NCBI GenBank assembly: GCA_031002005.1
Contig: JARYHS010011408.1
Location: 221,133,473 to 221,197,472 of the forward strand
DNA length: 64,000 nt
Origin: Vandiemenella viatica
Lineage: Eukaryota; Arthropoda; Insecta; Orthoptera; Morabidae
Direction: 5' to 3'
Positions 53,386 through 64,000 of this stretch are shown here, in pieces. A model generated the notes under the pieces. It did no database searches. It was not told where the DNA came from and saw only the letters and a program-made list of their open reading frames with translations. Within the stretch, counting starts at the first letter, position 1, and every line of letters begins with the position of its first letter. The position numbers were made by a program, and so were the translations under genes.

Positions 53386-53877
53386 TAGGGTTACCAGACG
53401 TCCCCGTTTGCCGGGGACAGTCCCCGTATTTAGCTCTCTGTCCCCGGACAGATTTCCTCCCCGCTATGTCCCCGGATTTTTACTGTTGTCCCCAGAATTT
53501 TTTTTTTTTTTTTAATCAAGCGAGAATTCTTTAAAAGCCCTGATTTGCTAAGGCAATCGTTTAAAGCAATAGATATGTATAGCACTTCTTTTCTTGTACG
53601 TGCCTAGGATTAAAAGAAATTTACAAGGATACTACCTCTTGGAAACAACAGCTTTGGAAAATGAAATCTCCTTGCTGTGTGCAACATGGCTGTCTGTGAT
53701 CCTCATTTAAAATGCAAAATATAAACAATATGTGGCTTTTAAGTTAACCTAACCTTTAATCATATAACTTATAAAAGTACAATGCGTAATTAGGACAAAT
53801 GCCGAAAGCGTCCCCGGATTTTGGTGAAAAAGTTGTGAAGCGTCCCCGGATTTGAAGGAAAAATTCTGGTAACCCTA
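53386..53877. mobile_element. hAT-type nonautonomous element with GTCCCCGG repeats
   Basis: Both ends read TAGGGTTACCAGA (right end on the complement). A perfect 8-bp duplication ACCTAGCT flanks the 492-bp element (53378-53385 and 53878-53885). GTCCCCG motifs recur near both ends. No transposase. It sits in the likely 3' UTR region. Confidence 0.9.
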
Positions 53878-54494
53878 ACCTAGCTGGTAGATCACAATGA
53901 TAATTTTCACAGAGAGTTTCTGACTACAATAATGTTAATATTGTGTGCACACTTTTGCCACGTTTGTTTTTTATTATAATATTTGGGAGTGTGGAGTTTG
54001 TCTCGTACAATTGGTGTTTATGAGCTGAAATAATAACTTTTTATATAGTGTTCCTCTTATACACTGGTATTTATAATAATTTGGATAAATATTTTAACTT
54101 GAATTTGCATTTATATTATTTCTATATAAGACTGATAATCATTTAAAATAAATGATAGTGTGAAAGTAAATTATACACATCTTTCCATATTTTGTCCTGT
54201 TTTTTAAAGGGGAGGACTCGAGTTTCTTTTCAATCTAAATATAATTTTTGGGCATATCATTAAACGCTGAATCATGGTCAGTTTATTTTTGAAATTAGGT
54301 AGAATTCATCACTTGAATTTAATGTTTGAATAGTTTTGTACCATAATTTTATATGTTAATTGATTATTGTTGCTTACAATTATAATATTAATCTTGTATT
54401 TTTATACTGCAATTTAGATATAGTTGTCTTCCACAAATTTATATATTTAAAACTTCAATCATTATCTGTGTAGATGTTATCGTATCTTATACAA

Positions 54495-54500
54495 AATAAA
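54495..54500 (+). terminator. Candidate poly(A) signal
   Basis: AATAAA followed within 40 bp by TTTCTCTTTTGTATTCTG. It is the most distal good candidate before the sequence changes character. Not proven. Confidence 0.4.
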
Positions 54501-54749
54501 TATATTAAAGTAATGACACAGTTTCTCTTTTGTATTCTGACTAATTTTACTGTCATTCCCAACTGTACTGATAAAGGAACTTTAAATTTGGTTGCATTGT
54601 GTTACATACTTTTTGTTTTCATAGTACTCAGATGTTAACTTAATATTCAGAACTTAATCATCATCTTTAGAATGTTTCCACTTTGTAGATTGTTCAGCAC
54701 TTCCTTTTCCAGAAGATGTCCTCATTTTCAAAGAAAGGTTCCATCTACT

Positions 54750-55010
54750 ACTGGCTTGCGAGGCCAGTCTTAGTTTTAAGGAGGGGGGAAGGTGATTTGC
54801 TGTGTGTCTGTGAAACGTATAACTTTTTTTCTATGTATAAGTGCATTTTTGTTGGAAAAATGTGTAACTTGAGGTGAAAATTGTGGACCTTCATTTGCTT
54901 AGATTGTGGAAAACTGCAATCAGGACAGCTAGTACGTGGGGCATGGGCCTGTTGTACCTCCCCAATCCAGTGTGGTTGCACTTTAATATGTGCAGGTACA
55001 CTGGCAGGTT
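54750..55010 (+). repeat. Repeat X, diverged copy
   Basis: GTGGAAAACTGCAATCAGGA, GGGCATGGGCCTG and TCCCCAATCCAGTGTGG follow the same order as 58935-59050 (GAAAACTGCCTAAAAGCTAC, CCGATCCAGTGTGCGG). The family is unknown to me by name. Confidence 0.5.
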
Positions 55011-56540
55011 TTAGAATTTAATGTAATTCTACAATTCTTCTACTGATCTGAATGATATACAGAACTCCTGGGAAAAAAATGTTAGAAATAGTTATTAAAT
55101 TCTACTTTCTTCACAATATAAATCATCTTTGAAGTAAGATAAACTAAAATATGAATAGGCCATAACATTTAACATATATCTTAAAAGTTTTCTATTTCTG
55201 ATCTTAGTCAATAGCTTTAGTCAAAAGAATTGTATATACCTACGTTAGAGATTTTTTAAAAAATAGATAAATTTTTGTAATTAAAATACTTGTACTGGAT
55301 ACTTTAGATAGCCCCCTCCCCTCCCCCCATGATCTTAATCAAAACTGTTTGCACATTCCCTTTTCTCTTACTCACAGCCCTGATCTTACAAGTTCACTGT
55401 GTAAACTGTTTGCACCCTAGTGTAGTAATCTTTGTCAAAAAATATTTGAGTGTCCAATTAGTTAAGAACTTGTACAATACCAAGAAAATTATATTCTTAT
55501 CAGGGGTGTCTTAAAGTTGGAAATACAGCAAATAGAAAACCAGTTTCTGGATTTACATTTATGAAAGTATCAGTTATACATAGCATGAAAAGGAATCAGT
55601 CTCCCAGAGTTCTAATAAGATCATTTTTTAACTCGCCCAACCAGGTAAATTGAGGAAGTATTTTGGGGAGAAGTTTCATATGCAGAAGGAAGGCACTAGT
55701 TAAGTAGGGTTTAAGCGAAAACGTTTTAAATGTTAACAGAGAAAGAAATATTCGTTCTTTAGTGAAAAATTAAAGAGGAGCCCAAACATACATATTAAAA
55801 CAGTAAGGAGGCTGAAGTGTTTGGCGAGAAGAATGTACTTGACTAAAGAAGCAAAAGGTTTATAGAGAACATATGAATCAACTAAACAAGAAAATAAAAT
55901 TAACAAAGGAAGACATCAAGAATATATTAATGTAAGAAAATATTGTTTGATAGAAAACAATAAATGATGTAAGTTGATATTTTGATAACTATGTTTGGAA
56001 AATAAGTTGAATGGTATCCAGGGAGTAATGGATAAGGATTGGGAAGAAGTTACAGTGGACATGAAAAAGGTTTAGATATGGAGTGACTGGTTTTGTGCGA
56101 TTGCTCAACAGGTATAGTTAGAGAAACAACTGAGTAGGAACTTTTCTATATTAGTATGAATAAGTAAACAATGAAATTAGAAACAATCTCGGAGTATTAT
56201 TAGGAAGGTGAGTAGTTAAAAAATAATAATAATAATAAAAATTAAAATGGCTGGTAGAGATATGAGTTAGATAGGTGGGTATGACTTACCTAACACTATT
56301 ATTTAGATACTCATTGTATTCCAGAGGGTTAGAAATGTGCAATATTAGTATAATTTCATGAGGGAGGAGGAAACAAATAAATAGAGAATTATAATTCCTT
56401 CCTTTTGATTCCAGTGGTGGGCAGGTTGATGGAGACTTTCATGTCCAACTATAGTAGAGGCAGCATTGATTTAGAAGCAATTAATCTCAATGTAATGTAC
56501 AGTCTGTGAATTGGGCCTTAAAATAGCAGTTTTAGTATTT
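55011..56540. other. Unassigned sequence
   Basis: AT-rich with an (AAT)n tract at about 56221-56240. No gene recognised. Confidence 0.4.
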
Positions 56541-56559
56541 TATTCAGTGAAGAATATTA

Positions 56560-57400
56560 TAGGTCGCTCATAGCCTAAGCGCAAGCGAGTGAGATACGTA
56601 CATGTTGCGTGAGAACTGCAGAATTGCAAGTTCAGGAGTCCAAGGCTACTGCTCTGTGTGGCGCTCTCACAGGCATGGATGGACATTGCACGTGAACAGT
56701 GTTCACTCACCTCACTAGAAAATATAAAAACCCTGCCGCCATTTTAAATCGGGCTATTCTGCTGGAAGTCCTGTAAAAGGTAAGATGTGTGTCTTGTCTA
56801 TACCCTTGGCACTAGGCAAAGCCATGTTTTGCCCCTTGCTTTGCCTCGTGTTACTTATTGTTTGGTTAGATAAAATATGTTATATAAATTATTCAGTCTG
56901 TGTAATGCCTCATGATAATCCTATTTGGTAATATCGGTTTGGATCATTAATCATTCAGTCATTTGTGTATTAATTTGTAAAGCCATGTTCCCGTTATACT
57001 CGTATGAAGAAGCTAGTAATTGATTTAGTAAGTTGGTAGCATTGTAGCCATGCCTGCGTGATGTTTCCTTTCAGCATAACCATTTAGTCAGTTAATGTGG
57101 ATACTTGTACGGTTAGGTTTTTATAATTAAAGTATTTGTTCAAATTATTAATTGTGCCATCTAAGTCATTTACAGTCTAGGTTCAAACCCAAGTTATTTC
57201 AAATAATTGTGTGGAAGAGTTTGTGATAATGAAAAGGTAAGAACTACTATAAATATATCACTATATAAAGCAGTTCGGGATCCTTGCTAGAACAAAGATC
57301 ACCCTGGTGTTGAATATCCGTATTCTGACAATTAACATCATGGTACCCACGTAGTATAATGTGTTATAATCTTGAAGATGGCCTAAAACTCTGAGAACAT
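56560..57400 (+). promoter_or_regulatory. Promoter-like block or solo LTR
   Basis: A GC-richer stretch (56575-56710) leads to AATATAAAAACCCTGCCGCC near 56720-56740 and, 45 bp on, CCTGTAAAAGGTAAGATG, which looks like a splice donor. This is the layout of a TATA promoter with a short first exon, but an LTR would look the same. No coding frame or LTR partner was found. Confidence 0.35.
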
Positions 57401-58653
57401 TTCTAAGAACTCCTCCAAATCAATCTATGTTGCCCACTAGTGGACTGCTTGTTCATACCCCCTTATCACATATAGCCTGCCACATCAGTTAGTGGGATAT
57501 GGGCTAGATATTTTAGGTGAAATTGAAAATAAAGGACAAGCTGATAGGCATTTGACAGAGTTGGTGATAGAATGATTGTGAATAAGGTTAAAACCATTGG
57601 TTTACATCAGACTGTGACTTGATTAGTTGAATTCTGAGGAAGTTGGAACTAAAAACCCAAGGTTGGAAATGTAATACTAGGAAACATAAAAGTGAGAGCA
57701 GATGTGCCATAGGGTAGTATACTGGGGCAATTGCTGTTCATTATCCTAACAAATGATTCTTCAGTCAAGATTAGTCTTTTTGCAAATAACATAATGATAT
57801 ATAATAAGATTATATCGAATGAGGATTGTTAGTAATCGCAGATAGGTATAAACAAGATATGTAGTTGGAGGGATAAACATGGACTGAAGATACATGCCAG
57901 AATCAGGTTATTAGGTACACAGATAGAAAAGTAAATGTTTACTATGACCATAAAATGTAGTGGGAATTGCTTGTTCAAGTCATAAAATATAAATACCTGG
58001 GAATATCACTTGGTAGTAATTGAAACTGGGCAGCACGAGATCTTCAGGTGAACTGTTAATTAATAGTAGGCCATTGAGGAAAACAGGTGGCCCAAAAATG
58101 TCTTGCATGTTTTTGTACTACTACCTCGCTTGTAAATGCCATAGTATAACTTTAATAATTCAAGGTATTTTGCTTTCTTTAAAATCATTATGATCAACCA
58201 ATATGACAATAACTGCAGTTTACTCACACACACATCAATTAATACACTGTTTTTCACACTCGTAAAATCATATGTAACAATACTGCTGATTTACACAAAT
58301 GTTCAAATATATCCACCATGTGCCATTGCAATCTCACTCTTCGCCATTACAATTTCTTATTCTCATGCCTTCTTGTCCAGTCGTCTACCTCGCTCATACA
58401 GTATTACAAACTTCAAAAAATAAAATATAGCAAAATATTTAAAATTACCCCAGGTTCTAAACTTCCTACTATACTGTGAGGCCTTCTTTAATTATTACAT
58501 ATATACATATCTACAAACTTATTTACATTATTATTTTTCAATGAATGGTGATGTGGGACCTCAAAGCAGGAAACATTGGTGAGATTATAATGAAAGGGTT
58601 TAAAGTATTGTGTCTGTTGGAGAGGATTCTGAGGTTGTGTAACAGAGAAATAA

Positions 58654-59064
58654 GACTTTACTTCTTCTTCACCACTTTTTTCTCAACATTGGGGTTAGCC
58701 ACCTTTTATGAATTTTACTCACCATTGGCAATGGTCACATTTGGAGCTTTGATTTTATGGCTTCATTTCTTTGCTGACACCAAGCATTTTATACCTTCTG
58801 CCAGGTGATCACGTGAAATGTTGCCTTCTGCCTCCAAAATGCGTAACTATGTTCTGTATGTGATAAATGTATTTTTTATTTGTTAAATGTTTACTTTGTG
58901 GCAGAGATTGAGGACTGTTCCAGAATTAACTTTGATGGCTGCAGAAAACTGCCTAAAAGCTACAGTCAGGATGGCCAGTATGCAGGGTCCTGGGCTCATG
59001 CCCACCACGGTGTACCTCTCCGATCCAGTGTGCGGTACCTCAATGTTTTGGGTCACACTCGTGG
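58654..59064 (+). mobile_element. Repeat X insertion with 15-bp duplication
   Basis: GTAACAGAGAAATAA occurs at 58639-58653 and 59065-59079, a target-site duplication around a 411-bp insert. The insert has no coding match. Its last 130 bp share the GGAAAACNGC...CCGATCCAGTGTG pattern with 54750-55010. A long duplication suggests LINE-mediated insertion. Confidence 0.7.
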
Positions 59065-59089
59065 GTAACAGAGAAATAAAGTTATAAAG

Positions 59090-59310
59090 TGTGGTGGGTG
59101 AATGGTAATACTATGGCCTCACATTCAGGAGGATGTGGGTTCCCGTCTGGCTATCCAGATTTGGGTTTACCAAATCACTCCAGGTGAATGCTGGGATGGT
59201 TTCTTCAAAAGGCCATGGCCAAATTCCTTCACATTCCTTGGCTACAGTCCTTTCCCACCTCTAATGACCCTGATGTCAATGAGGTATTAAGCCAGAATTA
59301 AAAAGAAATA
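59090..59310 (+). mobile_element. tRNA-derived SINE
   Basis: GTGTGGTGGGTGAATGGTAA, GATGTGGGTTCCCGTCTGGC, CCAGATTTGGGTTTACC, CTTCAAAAGGCCATGGCCAA and an A-rich tail. It sits directly after repeat X inside the LINE1 copy. Confidence 0.85.
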
Positions 59311-59520
59311 ATATTGTTAGGGTACAAAACCTTATGAAGGACCTTGTTAGGAAAATGTTAGATAAAGTTGTACCCACAACACTTTATATTCAGATGAGGT
59401 ACATTGAAGGACAGCTAGATTTGTTGTTGTTATTATTATTATTATTATTTATAGAAACTACCATAGAATGCAGTCAGTTACGGATGTGACAAATGAGATA
59501 GCTTGAGAGCCAATTGAGGG

Positions 59521-59920
59521 TAGAAGCTCGGTTTTAGGTTTGTGGGCATATGCTTGGCATAAGGCGGAGCTAAATTGTTGGTTAAACAACATGACATGAG
59601 GAGGTGGGGGTGTAGACACATTGCCACTGGAGCATGTGTGCTCTATCACAATTGAAATTAAATTAAAATTACATACAGCATATGGTACTATTACAATAAA
59701 ATAGCACATTTCAAAAATAACAGAGAAGGGAAGGTTTTATTCATAGATAAGTTAATCTGGGACTGGAAGAGGTTATGTAGCGAGGTGACAAGCAATATAC
59801 ATCAGACCATAGAGGCTTGAACAGTAAAAATGTGTATGAATTGTAAGTAGATTTGTAGTGAAATTTCCATAAGATTATAAACTCAGTTTCAATTAATTAC
59901 TAATAATGATAACAAAATTT
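59521..59920. other. Unassigned sequence
   Basis: No recognisable gene. A G-rich tract lies near 59596-59612. Confidence 0.4.
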
Positions 59921-59923
59921 CAA

Positions 59924-60175
59924 GGAGCGTGGAGCGTGAATTGATTAGTGTTCTGGCCTCACATTCAGGAGGATGTGGGTTCGAATCCCCATCTTGCCAT
60001 CCAGATTTGGATTTCCCATGGTTTCCCCAAATCACCCCAGGCAAATGCCAGATGTTCCTTCAAAAGGCCATGGCTGAATTCCTTCCCATTTATTGTCCCC
60101 AGTCCTTTCCCACCTCTAATGACCTCTACATTGACCTAGCGTAAAGCCACAAGCAAAAAATAAATAAAGAAAGAA
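59924..60175 (+). mobile_element. tRNA-derived SINE
   Basis: A well-preserved copy: GGAGCGTGAATTGATTAGTG, box B GGTTCGAATCCCC, body CCAGATTTGGATTTCCCATG, CTTCAAAAGGCCATGGC and a tail of AAATAAATAAAGAAAG repeats. Confidence 0.87.
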
Positions 60176-60179
60176 AGAA

Positions 60180-61500
60180 ATTTCCTCATCACCAGATTAT
60201 GTACACAAATGCCTCGGTTAAATACCAAACCTCTCTGCAGAGCATTTGGATTGAAGCCATGTGACACCTGTGATCTGTCCATTGTATGTGGACTTGATAC
60301 CAGGCTGCAGCATTAGTATTCTTCTGAAGAAAAGGCTTTGTTGATATCAGGTTTTAGTCCTTCCCTTCTTTCTTCTCCTTCCTACACACCTTCCTACACA
60401 AAGGGAAGGTACTACCTCTACAACCAGTACTAGTATGTGTCCTGCGAGAGGATCCAACCAACTCTTATGATGCTACTACATTTCTTATCAATACCATTCT
60501 TCAATATTCAATGCTTCGTCATCTAATCATCACATACTTCATACTTTATTTTTGCTTTTTCTTGAATTTTTATATTTACTTAATAATCTCAGCTACTGAC
60601 AAGCTGATAAAAAAAGAAAGGGATCCATTATTATCACAGTTATTTTTTATTTTCTCCAATTTTGTGTTTCTCCATCTGAATGATATTTCAGAATTTTTCA
60701 TGTGTTTGCTCTGTTGTCAACTTCAAATAAAACATACATCAGGCTGTAAAGGATTTCAAAATAAATATGTTCATAAAGTAGAGGTAGATATGTAGGAAAA
60801 TTGTCACTGCAATATGAGCTACATCACAATAAACTGATAACAACAATAAAAACTGATCTATGGCTTTCATTAAATATTATATCCCTGTGGATATTTCTTT
60901 TGTCATATCCCTTTATATTTTTTCTCTCTCTTTTTGATAGCTGTATTTCACTTTTCCATTACTTCAGTAATGTTTTTGAACCTCATGTCTACTACCCTTT
61001 CTCTTCAAATATGGGAAAAGGATGAACTATGCTTATGTCAACTAACAACAATCCAAGATTCTTAAACAACAAACTCTTGATGTAAATACCATGTTTTCAC
61101 AAAGCTTCACATTAAACTTTCATTTTTCAGACTATAGTACAGAAAATTAGTTTCTACCTCAACAAATTAAAACCAGAAGGATAATAATAGTTGAATGAAT
61201 TGTGCTGGCACAACTGCTTTAGTATCAATTTTCCCACACACACACTTTTGCATTTCACGATTATTTTTTTTTTTTAAGTTTATGCTCATTCAGTGTTTAT
61301 GGTAAATTGTTATAACATTTCCTGGCACCCTTACCTACTGAAGTGTCACGGTAATTGCGACATCAGAAATAGATGGTTAATTTTATTTGTTATAAATTTA
61401 TCAATTAATACTTTGGATGAGGGATGTGAATTAATCATCAAGGCACCATTTAAATTACCATTTATTAGATAACGTATATGGATTGCATTAATTAGTTTGA
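60180..61500. other. Unassigned AT-rich sequence
   Basis: Contains TCCTTCCTACACACC-type low-complexity near 60360-60410. The frame 60511-60795 is hydrophobic but has no recognisable domain or splice context. Confidence 0.35.
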
Positions 61501-61539
61501 CGTGATTAAGAGATGTGATTTGGATAGCATGAATTGACT

Positions 61540-62070
61540 TGTTCATCAGGGTCGTTTGCTGGGCTTGTGGACGCGATAGATTAACGCACTCAACACACAC
61601 AAGTTCGTCAGTTTCACAATACCGTGAAGTTGGCGTCTGCGACGGCAGCTGTAGGCAGGTCCGTGGAGGTGCTTCTTGTGATGGCAGCTGCAGGCAGGTC
61701 CGTGGTGCGTTTCTTGTTGGCCGCACGATCGACGCTGCACAGACGTAAAGTGGCCCCTCAAGCAGCTAGGACGGTTAGATGACGCAGTCTGGCTTCGAAC
61801 CTGCTCCCTGGAGATACGGACTGGAAAGCTCTTCCAGCAGGAGCGCGAACTCACACTCACGTATTATATCCGCACCATCCGTCCGTACAGCCACGAGGTA
61901 CACACCTCTGTCCTCTCTGCGAGTCCTCATGCCACCCTCCCGCCTAGCGGTCCAGCGGATTAGGGGAAATACGAGGGGTAGCCACATTCCTTGAGCAACA
62001 GCTACCTGTCTGCATCTAGCTGCAGCCTCACCAAACCGTTAGCAAACTTATGTGGTGCGACTTACTGTAT
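61540..62070. other. GC-rich island with internal direct repeat
   Basis: About 530 bp are clearly richer in G, C and CpG than the surroundings. GGCAGCTGTAGGCAGGTCCG (near 61642) recurs as GGCAGCTGCAGGCAGGTCCG (near 61683), 41 bp apart. Open frames exist on both strands but none has a known motif. The right edge has CTGTATCTGCAC, also found at the LTR end at 29993-30005. It could be an LTR relative or a CpG-type promoter. Confidence 0.5.
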
Positions 62071-62400
62071 CTGCACACGACTGTAATGTGTGACATCACA
62101 CTACAAAATAAAATTTTACCATTCCCTTATGCCAGATATTGAGAGCCAGTATATTATCATGATTGCCTTTTCCCTCCTACATACTACTTCCAGTTCTACC
62201 AACATCTATTTGTATAAACTCCTAGCACTCTTTTAAATTGTATAATTTCTTCCACCGACTCCCAGATCATTTACCATTTCAGTTACTGTGTTTTCTACAG
62301 CAATTTCCACAAACATATCTTGCTGCCCTCCTTGGAAAACTCTCAAACTGTTGTATTTGACACCCATGATGTGTGTCTCATACTTCAACCAAGTCTGTAT
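62071..62400. other. Possible LINE1-like trailer, unassigned
   Basis: Complement phrases around 62170-62390 (CTTGCTGCCCTCCTTGGAAA, TGACACCCATGATGTG) faintly recall the LINE1 thumb region at 44110-44200. Too decayed for a firm call. Confidence 0.3.
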
Positions 62401-62404
62401 GGTG

Positions 62405-62610
62405 AAGATTAATGATCAGGCTGGGCTTTCAGGAGAATAGGTTTCATCCAGCCATCCAGATTTTTTTCCATGGTTTCATAAAATCACTGCAGGTGAATCC
62501 CAGGATCATTCCTTCAAAAAGCCACAGCCAGCCTACCAGCATACCATCCCAGCTTCTAATGACTTTAATGTCGATGAGGTCTAAAGCCATAAATAATCAT
62601 CCTGTCCCAC
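62405..62610 (+). mobile_element. tRNA-derived SINE, diverged
   Basis: The head is damaged. CATCCAGATTTTTTTCCATG, CTTCAAAAAGCCACAGCCA and CTTCTAATGACTTTAATGTC, then GATGAGGTCTAAAGCCATAA, follow the family order. Confidence 0.7.
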
Positions 62611-62972
62611 CATACTCTAGCATTACCAAAGTTCCTCTTTTCATGGATATGATAGTATGCCATGTTCTAGTCCTTTGTATCACCTGTTGTGTGATCTTAC
62701 TCTCTTCTACACATAGGCTTATACATTAATCTTCATAAGTTAAGGAATCTTTGAACTCCAAGAGAAAATTAACACTGCATGATATTTTCTACACTAACAG
62801 GAAACATGGCAACAAATTGACTCCTGAAACAATACTACTGGCACAAAGTATAGAGGAAAACCAGACATGGAGAGTAGTTGGCTCTAACAATGTGTAGTAT
62901 CCCTCTACTGGTGGTATACAGAACATCAATATAAGGTGTGATGACCTTGCATGACTCCCCATCAGGCCATCT

Positions 62973-63737
62973 AGCATCTACATCTATAGTCTGCAAATCA
63001 GAAACATCGTGGGTTGCAGAGGGTGCTAAGCACCAATCCTAAACCCGCGCATTCTAATCCCGAATAGTGCGAGGAAAGAAAGAATACATAAAAGCATCAG
63101 TGCGCCATCTTTTTTCTCTAATCTTATCCCTCCGGTCATTACGACCTAAATAGGTTGGCGGAAGAAGTATTTCACTGCACTCAAAATTTAAATTTTTTCG
63201 CATATTTTCCAAAAAATTTGAACGCAAGCTATGTCATCTGTCTTTCAAACTATCCCAGCCCAATCTATGTATCAATTCTGTGACGCTTTCATAAGGGCCA
63301 TAACAACAAGTCACGAATCGAGCGGCTCTCCTCTGCACCCTCTCCCTTGAGTCAATCAGAACCTTGCGATACGGATCCCAAACTCTTCAACAGTAATCCA
63401 GATGCGGACGCACTAGTGTTTTATACGCTATCTCCTTTGTATGAGCATTAAAATTTCTCAAAATACGACGTATGAATTGTAATTTAGAATTAGCCTTGCC
63501 TGCGACGGAAGTTATGTGCATGACCCATTTCATGTTATTTTGTACTATCACCCCCAGATACTTCATGGAATCAACCGTGTCAACAGCTGAATTGTTTATT
63601 TTGCACTCGTGAACAAACTGATTCTTTTTGTTACTTACCCGCATTGCCTTGCACTTCTTACAATTAAGTGTAAGCTGCCATTTACGGCACCAATCAAAAA
63701 TAGCATCCAAATCACACTGAATTTCTAAGCAATCGTT
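62973..63737 (-). mobile_element. LINE2-family 3' fragment
   Basis: The minus frame 63755-63387 reads DCLEIQCDLDAIFDWCRKWQ, LTLNCKKCKAMRVSNKK and the thumb VRPHLDYC, matching 41055-41500. The 3' end is CATCTACATCTA near 62977. It is truncated just downstream of RT motif C, at the junction with the Tc1 fragment. Confidence 0.8.
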
Positions 63738-63779
63738 GGAGCATGGCTTGCTCATTACTGGACAAACACCTATTAAAGG

Positions 63780-63998
63780 TCAACAGTAGTCCTTGGTGGA
63801 TGCAGTATTTTGGTTTAGTGTATCCCATACATGTTCAATGTGATTTAAGTCTGGGTAGTGAGCTGGCCACTCTAGACATGTGATGTCCTTATGTAGCAAG
63901 TACTCATCCAACAGGCCAGTCCTGTGGGAGTGGGTATGACCCAGGTCCACATGCACCTCATTATTGCAGAATGTAATCTCTCTAAACAGCAGCTGTTA
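63780..63998 (-). pseudogene. Tc1-like transposase C-terminal fragment
   Basis: The minus-strand frame ending at TGA (63780-63782) reads HVDLGHTHSHRTGLLDEYLL, then ITCLEWPAHYPDLNHIEHVW and DTLN. It matches the last catalytic block of Tc1 transposases (EWPA.SPDLNPIEHVWD). The QDNA motif has become HVDL, and the Asp-to-Glu spacing is about two residues longer than the usual 34. It has an in-frame stop at the window edge. It is inactive. Confidence 0.75.
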
Positions 63999-64000
63999 CA

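Larger units (their letters stand above)
49980..54520 (+). other. Probable 3' UTR region of the zinc-finger gene
   Basis: AT-rich sequence after the stop with no coding frame. Candidate poly(A) signals AATAAA include 50371-50376, 51402-51407, 53347-53352 and 54495-54500. The last is followed by T/GT-rich sequence near 54522-54535. Which one is used cannot be told from DNA alone. Two transposon-derived pieces (52328-52569 and 53386-53877) lie within it. Confidence 0.5.
57480..59520 (+). mobile_element. LINE1-family copy, plus strand, with nested insertions
   Basis: Plus-strand LINE1 pieces are VPQG-like (near 57705), SLFANNIMIY (near 57773-57803, catalytic DD changed to NN), KYLGISLGSN (near 57990) and NIGEIIMKGFKVLCLLERIL (58570-58630). 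YKTL then follows at about 59318 and NYHRMQSVTDV at 59458-59490. Insertions separate them at about 58030-58545 and 58654-59310. It is a dead copy. Confidence 0.75.

Noticed and set aside
60511..60795. Hydrophobic plus-strand frame as a membrane protein
   Set aside because: T-rich DNA gives Phe/Leu/Ile by chance. There is no splice context or recognisable domain.
1..64000. CRISPR array, operon or bacterial gene cluster
   Set aside because: No regularly spaced short repeats and no contiguous long frames. Introns, SINEs and LINEs show a eukaryotic genome.

Overview
This is a eukaryotic, intron-rich, AT-rich window with no operons. It looks like part of a large arthropod genome. The repeat set (tRNA-headed SINEs with a conserved CCAGATTTGG body, 5S-like SINEs, Penelope-like elements, CR1/jockey-type LINEs, mariner, Tc1, hAT and an LTR element) reminds me of polyneopteran insects such as locusts, crickets and stick insects. 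That placement is an inference from remembered repeat families and was not tested.

One host gene is well supported. It is a plus-strand C2H2 zinc-finger gene with at least three coding exons: 10477-10612, 18554-18758 and 48950-49979 (stop 49977-49979). The two introns are 7,941 and 30,191 bp, their GT/AG borders and phases fit, and the joined frame gives at least 455 residues. Four zinc fingers sit at the N-terminal end of that frame, and finger 4 is split by the large intron. The tail is long, acidic and serine-rich. The true 5' end may lie upstream, because a splice acceptor directly precedes the first in-frame ATG. The 3' UTR probably runs several kilobases beyond 49980.

Almost everything else is transposon debris. 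1-10.4 kb: Penelope-like fragments, a dead mariner, a LINE fragment and a long LTR-like repeat. 10.6-18.5 kb (intron 1): LINE pieces with nested hAT, foldback and SINE insertions, plus a second LTR-like copy in inverted orientation. 18.8-48.9 kb (intron 2): a Penelope-like element with a hammerhead-like motif, a near-identical 729-bp tandem duplication holding 5S-like SINE sequence, an LTR retrotransposon that kept gag but lost pol, hAT elements, and two LINE families. 50-64 kb: the 3' UTR region, a hAT element, further LINE/SINE/Tc1 fragments, a promoter-like block near 56.7 kb and an unexplained GC-rich island at 61.5-62.07 kb.

I found no convincing new multi-gene system. The most useful leads are: the hammerhead-like fold at 21003-21048 and its recurrence as a CTGANGA-n-hairpin-GAAA pattern in other repeats; the inverted-end arrangement shared by several Penelope-type insertions; the tandem 5S-SINE duplication; and the inverted repeats that bracket the first zinc-finger exon.
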